Notes: generated by a model not told the origin, from the letters alone. A stretch of 64,000 bases of DNA from Opitutaceae bacterium (GCA_019455245.1 JACFMR010000002.1:124001-188000), one strand, 5' to 3'. Shown: positions 7,906-16,237, counted from the stretch's first letter. Made by a program: numbers and translations.

Positions 7906-7932
7906 CGCGGCCTCCACACGACCAGCCATATC

Positions 7933-7961
7933 CAATCTGTGGTCATCTGCAATCTGTGGTT
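7933..7961. repeat. Short direct repeat CAATCTGTGGT
   Basis: CAATCTGTGGT occurs at 7933-7943 and again at 7950-7960, 17 bases apart, just after the transposase remnant. Similar CACAGATTG-type tandem words are common in the intergenic DNA of many genomes; no function is claimed. Confidence 0.5.
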
Positions 7962-8015
7962 CAACGGTATGAATCCGGCGATGGCGCGGAACGCGTTTAA
8001 CCGCTGAAGTTGGAG

Positions 8016-8099
8016 GCGCGGACCAAGGTCCGGCCCTACCTGATTCGACGGCAAATCTGCGGCGAAGCGTTCAGGTGCCCGGCCAACGGCCGGGCCTAC
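8016..8099. repeat. REP-like hairpin pair (CTAC type)
   Basis: Two hairpins in the same orientation both end in CTAC. One is centred on CGGACCAAGGTCCG and ends in GGCCCTAC. The other is the perfect stem GCCCGGCCAACGGCCGGGC followed by CTAC at 8096-8099. Together they lie just after the OFA transporter stop. Confidence 0.6.
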
Positions 8100-8110
8100 A
8101 GCGGGGCCCC

Positions 8111-9448
8111 TCACTCCGCCTGGCGTTCCGCGGGGCGGCAGAGCAGCGCGAGGATCAGGCCGACGGTCAGCAGTGTGGCGCCGAAGGCGAAGGCGTAGCC
8201 AGAAGCGTGCGCGCCCTGCGTGTCCTTCAGCCACGCCACCATCTGCGGGCCGACGATGCCGCCCGCAGACCACGCGGTGAGCACGCCGCCGTAGAGCACC
8301 GGCATGAGCCGCGGACCAAAGGTGTTAAGGATGAACGAGGGCATCACCCCGAAGCCGCCGCCGTAGCAAAGCAGCACGTAGCAGACGAGCGCGCCGAACA
8401 GCCACACGTTGCCAGTGAAGACCAGCGCGACAAACGCCAGCGCCTGCGTGGCCAGCATCACGCGGAAGGTGTGCAGCTGGCCGAGCCGGTCGGACAGCGC
8501 GCCCCACGCGAACCGCCCGATGCCGTTGAACACGGAGCTGACGGCGATGAGCGTCGCCCCCGCGCCGGCCAGCGCGGCCGGCGAGGCCAGCGGATCGGTG
8601 GTCCGCAGCAGGTCCTGCAGCAACGGCGACTGGAAGCTGATGATCGCGATGCCGGCCACGATGTTGCAGAAAAACAAGAGCCACATGAGGGCAAAGCGCC
8701 GGGAAAACACGTGCGGCAAGACCGGCTCGCGTTCGCCCACCACGGTGGTCATGGCCGGCGGGTTGCGCATGAACAGCGCCGCCACCAACCCGAGCGCGCC
8801 GAGCGCGACACCGATGCCGACAAACACCTTGGGCAGGCTGCCGCCAAACAGCGTCATCAACCCCGGGGCGACGACCTTGCTCATGAGCAGCGCGCCGAAA
8901 CCGAAGCCCATGACGACCATGCCGGTGACGAGGCCCTTCTTGTCGGGAAACCACTTCGCCACGGTGGCGACGGGCGTGACGTAACCGAGCCCGAGGCCGA
9001 TGCCACCCACCACGCCGTAGCCTAGCCACAGCAGTGGCAGCGAATGCAGGTGCAGCGCGAGCGCGGCCAGCAGGTAACCGGCGCCGAAGAGCACGATGCC
9101 CGTGACCGCCAGCAGCCGCGGGCCGACCTTGGGCAGCAGCACACCGCCGACCGCGGCGGCGAGACCGAGAAAGCCGATGGCAAAGCTGAACGTCCACGCG
9201 ACCTGCGTGTGCTGCCAGCCCATGCGCTCGACCAGCGGCTGCTGGAAATAACTCCAGGCGTAAACCGAACCGAGGCAGAGCTGCAGCAGCGTGCCCATCA
9301 CCGCGATCAGCCAGCGGTTGACCGGCGCGCGGGAGGCGGGCAGCGGCAACACCTGCGAGTCGTCGGCGCGGACCTTGCCGCTGTCGGGCTGCAGCCAGCA
9401 GACCGGGCGGGCGGCAAAGGCCGCAAGGGCGTGGAAGGGACGGATCAT
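8111..9448 (-). CDS. OFA-family MFS transporter (oxalate/formate type)
   Basis: This 445-residue protein has twelve hydrophobic segments and belongs to the major facilitator superfamily, OFA subfamily. Typical OFA stretches are LCLGSVYAWSYFQQPL in helix 1, a conserved GIGLGLGYVTPVATVAKWFP segment and a DKKGLVTGMVVMGFGFGALL segment. OFA members exchange or import small carboxylates, classically oxalate and formate. Its ATG overlaps the stop of the formate-THF ligase gene by one base (TGATG), so the two are translationally coupled. This makes formate, or a formate-yielding acid, the likeliest substrate. The N-terminal 45 residues before the first helix are longer than usual, so an internal start is possible. 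Confidence 0.85.
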   Translation of the reverse strand: MIRPFHALAAFAARPVCWLQPDSGKVRADDSQVLPLPASRAPVNRWLIAVMGTLLQLCLGSVYAWSYFQQPLVERMGWQHTQVAWTFSFAIGFLGLAAAVGGVLLPKVGPRLLAVTGIVLFGAGYLLAALALHLHSLPLLWLGYGVVGGIGLGLGYVTPVATVAKWFPDKKGLVTGMVVMGFGFGALLMSKVVAPGLMTLFGGSLPKVFVGIGVALGALGLVAALFMRNPPAMTTVVGEREPVLPHVFSRRFALMWLLFFCNIVAGIAIISFQSPLLQDLLRTTDPLASPAALAGAGATLIAVSSVFNGIGRFAWGALSDRLGQLHTFRVMLATQALAFVALVFTGNVWLFGALVCYVLLCYGGGFGVMPSFILNTFGPRLMPVLYGGVLTAWSAGGIVGPQMVAWLKDTQGAHASGYAFAFGATLLTVGLILALLCRPAERQAE

Positions 9449-11133
9449 CAGAACAGCCCGACGATCTGACCCTGGTCGTCCAGGGTGATGGACTCGGCCG
9501 CGGGCACCTTGGGCAGGCCGGGCATGGTCATGATTTCACCGGTCAGGCACACGATGAAGCCCGCGCCGGCGGAGAGCCGCACCTCGCGGATCTCAACCTC
9601 GAAGCCGGTGGGCCGGCCGCGCAGGTTGGGATCGGTGGAGAAGGAATACTGCGTCTTGGCCATGCACACCGGGAACTTGCCGTAACCGGCCTTCTGCAGG
9701 TCCTCGAACGCGGTGCGCACCTTGGCGCTGGTGACGATGTCCTTCGCGCCGTAAATCTTCTGCGCGATGGTGCGCACCTTTTCGATCAGCGGCAGCTCGT
9801 CGGGATAGAGGCACTTGAAGTCCTTCTTTCCCGTTTCCGCGGCCTCGACCACGGCGTGCGCGAGGGCCTCGGCCCCGGCGCCGCCCTCGGCCCAGTGCGT
9901 GGCGGGCACGGCCTTGACGCCGAGCCGCGCGCAGTGGCTTTCGACCACGGCCATCTCCTCGTCGGTGTCGGACGTGAAGCGGTTGATCGCCACGACCACG
10001 GGCAGACCGTAGCCGAGCAGGTTCTCAACGTGTTTCTCCAGGTTGACGATACCGCGCTCGACCGCGGCGGCATCGGGCGCCTTGAGTTCCTTCTTGTCCA
10101 CGCCGCCGTGCATCTTGAGCGCGCGGATGGTGGCGACGAGCACGACGGTGTCGGGCTTGAGGCCGGCGAAGCGGCACTTGATGTCGAGGAACTTTTCCGC
10201 GCCGAGATCGGCGCCGAAGCCCGCCTCGGTGATGGTGTATTCGCCGAGCGTGAGCGCGAGCTTGGTGGCGAGCACGCTGTTGCAGCCGTGCGCGATGTTG
10301 GCGAAGGGACCGCCGTGCACGAACGCAGGGTTGTTCTCCAGCGTTTGCACGAGGTTGGGCGCGAGCGCGTCGCGCAGGAGCACGGCCATGGCGCCGTGGG
10401 CCTTGAGGTCGGCGGCGGTCACGGGCTTCTTTTCGCGGGTGTAGCCGACGACAATGCGGCCGAGGCGCTCCTTCAGTTCGTCGAGGTTCTGGGAAAGACA
10501 GAAGATGGCCATGACCTCGGAGGCCACGGTGATGTCGAAGCCCGACTCGCGCACGACGCCGTTGGCGGAGCCGCCGAGACCGACGACAGTGTGGCGCAGC
10601 GCGCGGTCGTTCATGTCGAGCACGCGCCGCCAGACGATGCGGTTGGGATCAAGCCCGAGCGCGTTGCCGTGGTTGAGGTGGTTATCCACCATGGCCGAGA
10701 GCAGGTTGTGCGCGGAGGTGATGGCGTGAAAATCGCCGGTGAAGTGGAGGTTGATGTCCTCCATGGGCATGACCTGCGCGTAACCGCCGCCGGCCGCGCC
10801 GCCCTTGATGCCGAAGCTGGGTCCGAGCGAGGGCTCGCGCACGCAGACGATGGCGCGCTTGCCGATGCGGTTGAGCGCGTCGCCCAGGCCCACGGTCGTG
10901 GTGGTCTTGCCCTCGCCCGCGGGCGTGGGCGAGATGGCGGTGACGAGCACGAGCCGGCCGGCGGGTTTCGCCAGCTGCTGCCGGTAGTAATCGAGACCGA
11001 CCTTGGCCTTGTATTTGCCGTAGCGCTCCAGCGCATCGGCGGGGATGTCGAGCTTGGCGGCGACCTGCTCGATGGGGAGCATGGTGGCCTGGTGGGCGAT
11101 CTCGATGTCGGAGGGGACGATTTTCTCGGGCAT
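9448..11133 (-). CDS. fhs: Formate--tetrahydrofolate ligase
   Basis: The enzyme joins formate to tetrahydrofolate using ATP, giving 10-formyl-THF, the entry step of formate into the folate one-carbon pool. The 561-residue length is normal for the family. The ATP-binding loop [11 protein letters not shown] lies at about residues 70-79, and the family segments [23 protein letters not shown] and [17 protein letters not shown] are intact. It sits between a methyl-THF methyltransferase-like gene 153 bases upstream and an OFA transporter overlapping by one base. The cassette suggests assimilation or disposal of formate and methyl groups through folate; the direction of flow cannot be read from sequence. 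Confidence 0.96.
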   Translation of the reverse strand: MPEKIVPSDIEIAHQATMLPIEQVAAKLDIPADALERYGKYKAKVGLDYYRQQLAKPAGRLVLVTAISPTPAGEGKTTTTVGLGDALNRIGKRAIVCVREPSLGPSFGIKGGAAGGGYAQVMPMEDINLHFTGDFHAITSAHNLLSAMVDNHLNHGNALGLDPNRIVWRRVLDMNDRALRHTVVGLGGSANGVVRESGFDITVASEVMAIFCLSQNLDELKERLGRIVVGYTREKKPVTAADLKAHGAMAVLLRDALAPNLVQTLENNPAFVHGGPFANIAHGCNSVLATKLALTLGEYTITEAGFGADLGAEKFLDIKCRFAGLKPDTVVLVATIRALKMHGGVDKKELKAPDAAAVERGIVNLEKHVENLLGYGLPVVVAINRFTSDTDEEMAVVESHCARLGVKAVPATHWAEGGAGAEALAHAVVEAAETGKKDFKCLYPDELPLIEKVRTIAQKIYGAKDIVTSAKVRTAFEDLQKAGYGKFPVCMAKTQYSFSTDPNLRGRPTGFEVEIREVRLSAGAGFIVCLTGEIMTMPGLPKVPAAESITLDDQGQIVGLF

Positions 11134-11176
11134 GGGAGTGAAGGGGATTATGGGATGGGTTGTTGTGATTGGAGAT

Positions 11177-11273
11177 TCACCACGAAATACACGAAAGGAT
11201 CAGACGATTGGTCTTCGGGTGGAGCGGCGTGGATGGAATTTCCGTTTCGTGTATTTCGTGTGTTTCGTGGTCT
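11177..11273. repeat. Inverted repeat, ACCACGAAA/TTTCGTGGT type
   Basis: The left arm CACCACGAAATACACGAAA starts at about 11177. The right arm at 11246-11272 contains TTTCGTGTATTTCGTGTGTT followed by TCGTGGT. The arms bracket about 50 bases of spacer. This family of CACGAAA words recurs in intergenic DNA of several bacterial lineages. Here it lies between the methyltransferase-like gene and fhs, where it could fold in the transcript and affect coupling. Confidence 0.6.
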
Positions 11274-11286
11274 CAAAAACGCGGGT

Positions 11287-12153
11287 TCACGAATAGTATT
11301 CCTGCACGCGCATGATGACGTCGAAGCCCTCGAGCGTGAGGCAGTCCTTCACGCAAAGCATGGCGGGATGATCGTCGGGCAGGATCGCGTAATTGCGCTT
11401 CACCGAGCCGATCACGAAGTCCATGCCGAGCGGCACGGCCAAGGTGAGGAACGCGCTTTCGAGCGGGCCCTTGGTGGGCGAACCGTCGGCGCGCTTCGGC
11501 GGCAGCATGACGGAGAAATTGCTCAACCCGACCGACATGTGCACGCCCTTGAGCGCGGGATCGGCGTGGATGAGGTTGATGGCGCCCATGAGGCACTGGA
11601 AGCGGCCGTCGGAATCGGCGCCGATGGGCGAGATCGCGGGGTCGATGATGCAGTGGTTGACCGGGATGCCGTGTTTGCCGGCTTCCGCCACGAGCTCGCG
11701 CGCGGTGGCGTGCACCTCGGCGGCGGTGTGGCAGTGCTGGCTGACGCCGTTGGCGTCGACCCGCTCGGAAGCGAGCAGAATGGGCATGAAGGGCGCGATC
11801 TTCACCAGTTCGAACATCTGGCGGCGCGTCTGCGCGATGGAGTTGAGGATGGGCAGCGCCCCGCCGGCGCGGGCGGCGTCGTAGGCCTTGAGCCCGGCCT
11901 CGGCCATGACGGGATCGGGCGTGTCGATCGAGATGGGCTTGGCCGTGACGCCCTGCACCTGCCGCACCATGTCGGCAAGAAAGTCCGCGGGGCGCGGGCC
12001 GACGTTGACGTCGATGTAACCGGCGCCGCCGGTGTCCTGCGAGATCGCGAGGGCCTTGAGGCCCTCAAGGTCGCCGGCTTCGAAAAGCTTGTGGGTGGAA
12101 GGGACGGAATCGTTGATCGATTCGCCGATGATGGTGAGGTTGGGAATGGGCAT
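11287..12153 (-). CDS. Methyl-THF methyltransferase-like (pterin-binding) protein
   Basis: This 288-residue TIM-barrel protein belongs to the pterin-binding family that includes dihydropteroate synthase and the methyl-THF:corrinoid methyltransferases (AcsE, MtgA). Visible signatures are IIGESIND near the N-terminus, GAGYIDVNVGPR, PISIDTPDP and ILNSIAQ, where Asp and Asn residues hold the pterin ring. It lacks a corrinoid-binding DxHxxG domain, so it would need a separate corrinoid partner, which I do not see in the window. The ATG at 12153 begins the conserved region; the open frame extends further upstream but only as low-complexity sequence. Context between methylene-THF reductase and fhs supports a one-carbon role. 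Confidence 0.87.
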   Translation of the reverse strand: MPIPNLTIIGESINDSVPSTHKLFEAGDLEGLKALAISQDTGGAGYIDVNVGPRPADFLADMVRQVQGVTAKPISIDTPDPVMAEAGLKAYDAARAGGALPILNSIAQTRRQMFELVKIAPFMPILLASERVDANGVSQHCHTAAEVHATARELVAEAGKHGIPVNHCIIDPAISPIGADSDGRFQCLMGAINLIHADPALKGVHMSVGLSNFSVMLPPKRADGSPTKGPLESAFLTLAVPLGMDFVIGSVKRNYAILPDDHPAMLCVKDCLTLEGFDVIMRVQEYYS

Positions 12154-12162
12154 GTCGGTTGG

Positions 12163-12232
12163 GTTTAAAAGGGAGTGAGGCTTGGAGGAGTAAGGGAGTG
12201 AAGGACTGAGGGAGTAAGGGAGGGAGTGTTTC
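12163..12232. repeat. Purine-biased GGGAGT(A/G)A tract
   Basis: The plus strand repeats words of the form GGGAGTGAGG, GGAGTAAGGGAGTGAAGG and GGGAGTAAGGGAGGGAGTG over about 70 bases, in the leader of the methyltransferase-like gene. The minus-strand transcript would be pyrimidine-rich here. No gene or known riboswitch is recognised. Confidence 0.45.
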
Positions 12233-12262
12233 CGCTTGCAGGGCGCGACTTTGGGGCGGTTT

Positions 12263-12286
12263 GGCGTCACCAAGGTGACGCCCTAC
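12263..12286. repeat. Single REP-like hairpin ending in CTAC
   Basis: GGCGTCACC AA GGTGACGCC is a perfect 9-bp stem immediately followed by CTAC. It belongs to the same GTAG/CTAC hairpin class as the other clusters in the window and lies between the methylene-THF reductase and methyltransferase-like genes. Confidence 0.65.
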
Positions 12287-12328
12287 AAGCTGGGTTAACA
12301 GTTCAGGTTCAGGGGAAAATGGCGTGGT

Positions 12329-13918
12329 TCAATTGTGTTCGGGAGCGGTCGGCACGGCAACGCGCTGATGGTCGCGGCCGCGGTAGAAGTTGGCCCAACC
12401 GGAGGAGCCGGCGAGCGCGGGGTTGGCGAAGACCGCGGGGCCGTCGATCATGTCCTGCGATTCGCCGAAGCACTTGAGGCGGTCGTAGGCGCGGGCCCAG
12501 AGGCAGTCCTTGTCGTCGAGCTCGCAGCGGCCTTCAAACGAGCCGCCGCAGGGGCCGTTGCGCTGGTTCTTCGAGCAGGAGGAGCGCGGGCAGAGGTAAC
12601 CGGTCTCGGGCAGCGAGCAGTCGCCACAGTCGAAGCAGCCGTAGAGGAGCGATTTCGAGGTGTGCTCGACGCGCTTGAGCAGACCGAGCGTCGTCGTATG
12701 TTTGCCTTCCTCGAGCCGGCCGTAGATGCGCTGGATGAGCGGGAAGAGTTTCTTGCCGGGCGTGAAGGCGAGGCCGTGCACCATCCGCGAGACGCGGTAG
12801 TTCAGCGTGACGTCGGGGGCGGTGAGCGGCTGGTTGAGCGACTGCAGGTAGTCGCGGTTGAGCTGCGCGCGGTCGCCGAGCCCGGTGCGCTCGTCGCGCT
12901 CGAAGAGGTAAAACTCGTTGTCCTGCGAATACTGGATCTCGCGGGCGAACTCCTTCCAGTCGTCGGGCGCGAAGCTCTCGGCAAGGTCGATGATCTGCGC
13001 GAAGGCGTCGGCCTTGTGCACGCCGCCGAGGTAGCCGGCCGCGAAGCCCATGCCCTTGAAGACGGCGAGCTGTTTGGCGGCGAGCTCGGTGAAGAACGCC
13101 TTCCCCTTGTCGGGGCCGGCGGCGTATTTCTCGACCTGCGCGAGCAGCGCGTCACTGACGACGCAGCCGGGGATCTTGTGCTGGTTGAACATCCGCGCGA
13201 CCACGCGGTTGAGCACGTAGACGTTGCCGACGAGCGGCACGGAGAGGTCGGCCCAGTCGAGGAAGAGCTGCAGCTCGTGGAATTTCCGCATGTCGTAGCC
13301 GAGCTGCGGCACGACCCAGCCGGCGCCGCTCTGAATCTTGCGGGCGAGCTTGAAATACTGCGGCATCAGTTCGCGCTCCTGCCGTTTGAAGGGCGAGACG
13401 GCGGCGCCGATGAAGAAGTTGGTGCGCGGGAGCCGCTCGACCTTGCCGTTGGGCTTGGTGGACTCGAGGCCGGCGTTCATCTCGTTGAGCAGCCCGATGA
13501 GGCTGACCGAATCGAGATCGAAGACCGGCAGCGCGACGCCGCGGTGGCCCGCGGTGGGAAAATCGCCGGTGAGCGCGAGGATGTTGTCGAAACCCTGCGC
13601 GGCATAGCGCCAGGCGGCGGACTCGAGGCCGTTGCGGTTGAGATCCTTGCAGGTCAGGTGAATGACGAGCTCCTTGCCCTTGGGCTTGAGCACGTTGGCC
13701 ACCCAGTCGGCCGGGATCATGGGATTGCCGCCGGGATTGTCGGTGATGGAAACCCAGCCAATGCGCGAATCGTCGGCCAGCGCCTCGCCGAGCTCGACGA
13801 GCTTCGACGGCTGGTCGGGGGCGGGCATGCCGCGCGTGGTCACCAGTTCGGCGCCGTAGATGAAGCGGCCGGCGTTGAGCAGGTCCCGGAGCGAGGAGTG
13901 AGGAGCGGGCGTGGTCAT
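12329..13918 (-). CDS. Methylene-THF reductase fused to MetV-like zinc/Fe-S tail
   Basis: This protein of about 529 residues combines a MetF-like methylene-THF reductase barrel with a Cys-rich C-terminus. The barrel shows WVSITDNPGGNP near the start, GFDNILALTGDFP and a VPQLGYDMRKF segment. The tail has at least nine cysteines in CFDCGDC, CPRSSC, NGPCGG and CELDDKDC, matching the MetV-like domain that acetogens usually carry as a separate protein paired with MetF. The reaction would interconvert 5,10-methylene-THF and 5-methyl-THF. I took the ATG at 13918, where conservation begins; an ATG at 13996 would add 26 low-complexity residues. It heads the one-carbon operon, with the AraC-type gene upstream on the same strand. 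Confidence 0.88.
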   Translation of the reverse strand: MTTPAPHSSLRDLLNAGRFIYGAELVTTRGMPAPDQPSKLVELGEALADDSRIGWVSITDNPGGNPMIPADWVANVLKPKGKELVIHLTCKDLNRNGLESAAWRYAAQGFDNILALTGDFPTAGHRGVALPVFDLDSVSLIGLLNEMNAGLESTKPNGKVERLPRTNFFIGAAVSPFKRQERELMPQYFKLARKIQSGAGWVVPQLGYDMRKFHELQLFLDWADLSVPLVGNVYVLNRVVARMFNQHKIPGCVVSDALLAQVEKYAAGPDKGKAFFTELAAKQLAVFKGMGFAAGYLGGVHKADAFAQIIDLAESFAPDDWKEFAREIQYSQDNEFYLFERDERTGLGDRAQLNRDYLQSLNQPLTAPDVTLNYRVSRMVHGLAFTPGKKLFPLIQRIYGRLEEGKHTTTLGLLKRVEHTSKSLLYGCFDCGDCSLPETGYLCPRSSCSKNQRNGPCGGSFEGRCELDDKDCLWARAYDRLKCFGESQDMIDGPAVFANPALAGSSGWANFYRGRDHQRVAVPTAPEHN

Positions 13919-14109
13919 GGTGCGGAGAGCCCCGGCCGCGGCGTCACCGGGCCGAGCGGGTGTCGGTGTGGTGTTGGCCAAGGGCTCGGGGTTCATGCGC
14001 TTAGGCTACACGAGGTCCGCGCCGGGGTCTTGTGTTCCCAATCAATAATTTGGTGTTTGGCTGCATTCGCCGGCTTTGGAGCCCGGCTAATGCGCGGCAT
14101 GACACCCGG

Positions 14110-14853
14110 TTATCGCATCCGCCCCTGCGCCGCTTCGCGGTACAAGCGGGGGGTGGTCTTCTTCATTTTCTGAAAGACCTTGGTGAAGTAACTCTGGTCG
14201 CAAAACCCGCAATCGGTGGCGATGACCGCCACGGGCTGCTCGGTCTTGGCCAGCAACTCGCAGGCGTGCTCGATGCGGGCCTCGCGCACGAGGTCGGAAA
14301 AGGAGCGGCCGGTGCGGGCCTTGAGCAATTGCGTGAGCTGGCGCGGCGGTACGCCCGCGGCCCGGGCCGCCGCCCGGCGCACGGTTTCGAGCCCGGTGCC
14401 CGCCGGCGCGGCGCGGATGGCGTCGAGCGCCTTTTGCACGTTGGCCGGCAGCCGGGTGGCGCGCACGCGCTCGACTTCGTCGAAAATCCGCAGCAACGCC
14501 TCGCGCAGCCAGTGCGCGAGCTGCTCGTCGTCGGTGATGGCGATGAGCTCGGTGATGTGCCGGTAGCAGAAGCCGATGACCTCGGACTGCGGCGCCCCGG
14601 CCTCGACCGCGCCGCGCGACATCATGACGACAAGCTCCAGGAGCAGGATCTTGAGCATCTCGCTGCGCTCGTGGCCCGCGCTGTAGATGTGCACCAGCAC
14701 GAGGTTGATAATGCGCATGGCCTCGCGCCGGTCGCCGCGATGCAGCGACGCCAGCAGCGCGGGCTCCTCGTAAAGGTAAAGCTCGCGGATGCTGTCGTAG
14801 GGCCGGGAGGGGTTCACCGTCACCGCCGGGAAATTGTTCTCAATCTGCGGCAT
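14110..14853 (-). CDS. AraC-family regulator with PocR-type helical region
   Basis: This is a 247-residue regulator. The C-terminal 100 residues hold two helix-turn-helix units of the AraC type, ending in CGFCDQSYFTKVFQKMKKTTPRLYRE. The preceding part (residues about 20-125: YEEPALLASLHRGDRREAMR, then VVMMSRGAVEAGA and ITELIAITDDEQLAHWL) resembles the helical region that follows the PocR sensory domain in regulators of B12-dependent and one-carbon pathways. The PocR ligand domain itself is missing. The start is the ATG at 14853. It lies directly upstream of the one-carbon cassette on the same strand and is the natural candidate for its control. Confidence 0.82.
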   Translation of the reverse strand: MPQIENNFPAVTVNPSRPYDSIRELYLYEEPALLASLHRGDRREAMRIINLVLVHIYSAGHERSEMLKILLLELVVMMSRGAVEAGAPQSEVIGFCYRHITELIAITDDEQLAHWLREALLRIFDEVERVRATRLPANVQKALDAIRAAPAGTGLETVRRAAARAAGVPPRQLTQLLKARTGRSFSDLVREARIEHACELLAKTEQPVAVIATDCGFCDQSYFTKVFQKMKKTTPRLYREAAQGRMR

Positions 14854-15166
14854 GGCGCACCGGGGAGTCTTGGCCCAATCCGCCGCGTGGCAACGGGTTT
14901 TCATGCCGGGGGGGGCGCGGCTTGGGGACCAGAGCGCGGCCATGCCGGTAGGGCGGGCAGTCCCTTGCCCGCCTTGGTTTGGTTGAAGCCATTGTCTCCA
15001 AGGCGGGGTCAGCGCCCCCGCCCTACATTCCAACCGCATGGAGACGCCGGTGGCGCGCGCTGCCCCCAACGCGCAGGTCAGTCCTCACAAGAAAACCAGC
15101 GCCTTGAGGACAAGTCGCACCACCTTTTGCCGTCAGCAAAATGCGCGAATCCCAATCGGTCGAAGT
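14854..15166. other. 313-bp spacer with REP pair
   Basis: No gene is seen between the AraC-type gene and the HPF-sigma fusion gene. The only structure I find is the inverted REP pair at 14948-15026. Confidence 0.6.
14948..15026. repeat. REP pair in inverted orientation (BIME-like)
   Basis: GTAG followed by the stem GGCGGGCAGTCCCTTGCCCGCC lies at 14948-14973, and the inverted partner GGCGGGGTCAGCGCCCCCGC plus CCTAC lies at 15002-15026. The two hairpins point toward each other, as in BIME units built from REP sequences recognised by RAYT transposases. Confidence 0.65.
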
Positions 15167-16237
15167 TCACGCCCGGGCGGGTTCGCGCAGGGCGGTTTGC
15201 AGCCGGTCGTGGAGCGCGTCGATCGTCGCCTGCACCCGGCGCAGGGTGCGACGGGTGACCGTCGCGATCTCCTGCGGTTCGAAACCGTCCACATAGTGCA
15301 GCTCGAAAATCTCGCGCTCCGGCCGGGTCCAGTCGCCGGCGACCCGACGGGCTTCCTCCAACAGATCGTGATTCACGGCCGAATCGGCGGGTGAAACCGC
15401 GTGATCGTCCGGCGTCAGCTCGCGCATCGAGGCGCGGGTGGTCGCCTCCTGCCGCTCGATGAGGTCGAGCGGCTGCTCGGCGTCGTAGCCCTCCTCCTCC
15501 TCGTCGATCTCGGGCAGTTTGCGCAGCGATTCGAGCGAAACGGTGTCGGCCTCCTGCGCCTTGAGCAGCCGGCGGCGGCGGGCGACTTCGTGCCGCGCCA
15601 GGGTGTAGAGCCACAGCAGGTGGCCAAGCCGCACGGGCTTGGCCTCCGGGTCGGCCAGGGCGCGCCGCGCGATCTCGTCCACTACGGCGCGGGGATCGAT
15701 GATGCGGTCGAGCCGGTCGCCATTCTCCCCCGCATGCGCCAGCTGCAATTTCACGTATTGCAGGAGCCGCGCGTAGTTGTGCGCAAGCAGATCGCGCAAC
15801 ACATCGCCCAAACCCGCCGGCGCGGCGCGGCCTGTGCGCGGTTTGGCGGCAAAGCCGGACGGACGCCGCCGGATTTTCTTCGCGCCGGGCAGGGCCGGGG
15901 CCGGCCGGGGCTTCACTTGTTTGCGGCCCGAAATTTCCAGGCACATCGCCTCCAACGCGGCGGTGAACGCCACCAACGGCTCAGGCGCGAACTTCGTGCG
16001 GTGCAGGATGTGCCGCGGCAAACGCAACGTGAGCCGGGCCGAATGCCGGCCCGTGGCCGCACTGCGCGCCATGACGATGTGCAGATGCACGGCCTCCGGC
16101 GCGTAATGCTGCAACAGCCTTTCAAGGCGGGTGAGTTTCCGCCGCAGGGTCTGATGCAACGGGCCGTCCGGCACCTCGAGCCGACGACATTCAAGACTCC
16201 AAGGGAAGTGGCGCAGGGCTTTCTTTTTGGTGGTCAT
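15167..16237 (-). CDS. HPF/RaiA-like domain fused to sigma-70-like factor
   Basis: This 356-residue protein has two unrelated halves. Residues about 17-107 look like the HPF/RaiA ribosome-hibernation fold: a predicted helix LHQTLRRKLTRLERLLQHY, strands VHLHIVMARSA and SARLTLRLPRH, then a helix PLVAFTAALEAMCLEISGRK. A basic linker (108-142) leads to a sigma-70 region 2-like part (about 145-225, LLQYVKLQLAHAG and LLWLYTLARHEVARRRR), an acidic stretch (240-262) and a region 4-like helix-turn-helix (about 288-350, WTRPEREIFELHYVDGFEPQ). HPF domains bind the 30S decoding centre and sigma factors bind RNA polymerase, so the fusion could link ribosome state to transcription. A short LuxR-type gene precedes it on the same strand. 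Domain calls come from pattern reading only. Confidence 0.65.
   Translation of the reverse strand: MTTKKKALRHFPWSLECRRLEVPDGPLHQTLRRKLTRLERLLQHYAPEAVHLHIVMARSAATGRHSARLTLRLPRHILHRTKFAPEPLVAFTAALEAMCLEISGRKQVKPRPAPALPGAKKIRRRPSGFAAKPRTGRAAPAGLGDVLRDLLAHNYARLLQYVKLQLAHAGENGDRLDRIIDPRAVVDEIARRALADPEAKPVRLGHLLWLYTLARHEVARRRRLLKAQEADTVSLESLRKLPEIDEEEEGYDAEQPLDLIERQEATTRASMRELTPDDHAVSPADSAVNHDLLEEARRVAGDWTRPEREIFELHYVDGFEPQEIATVTRRTLRRVQATIDALHDRLQTALREPARA

Larger units (their letters stand above)
7619..8110. other. 492-bp non-coding spacer with debris
   Basis: There is no intact gene here. The spacer contains a fragment of an IS110-type transposase start, a short direct repeat of CAATCTGTGGT, and two REP-like hairpins ending in CTAC, each listed separately. 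It marks the right edge of the lower-GC block. Confidence 0.6.

Noticed and set aside
12154..12328. Possible THF or SAM riboswitch before the methyltransferase-like gene
   Set aside because: Only a REP hairpin and a low-complexity tract are visible; no known riboswitch core was recognised.
9856..14173. Very long plus-strand frames opposite fhs, the methyltransferase-like gene and the reductase
   Set aside because: They are antisense reflections of high-GC coding DNA, rich in His, Glu, Val and Gly without motifs, while the minus-strand genes have clear family signatures.
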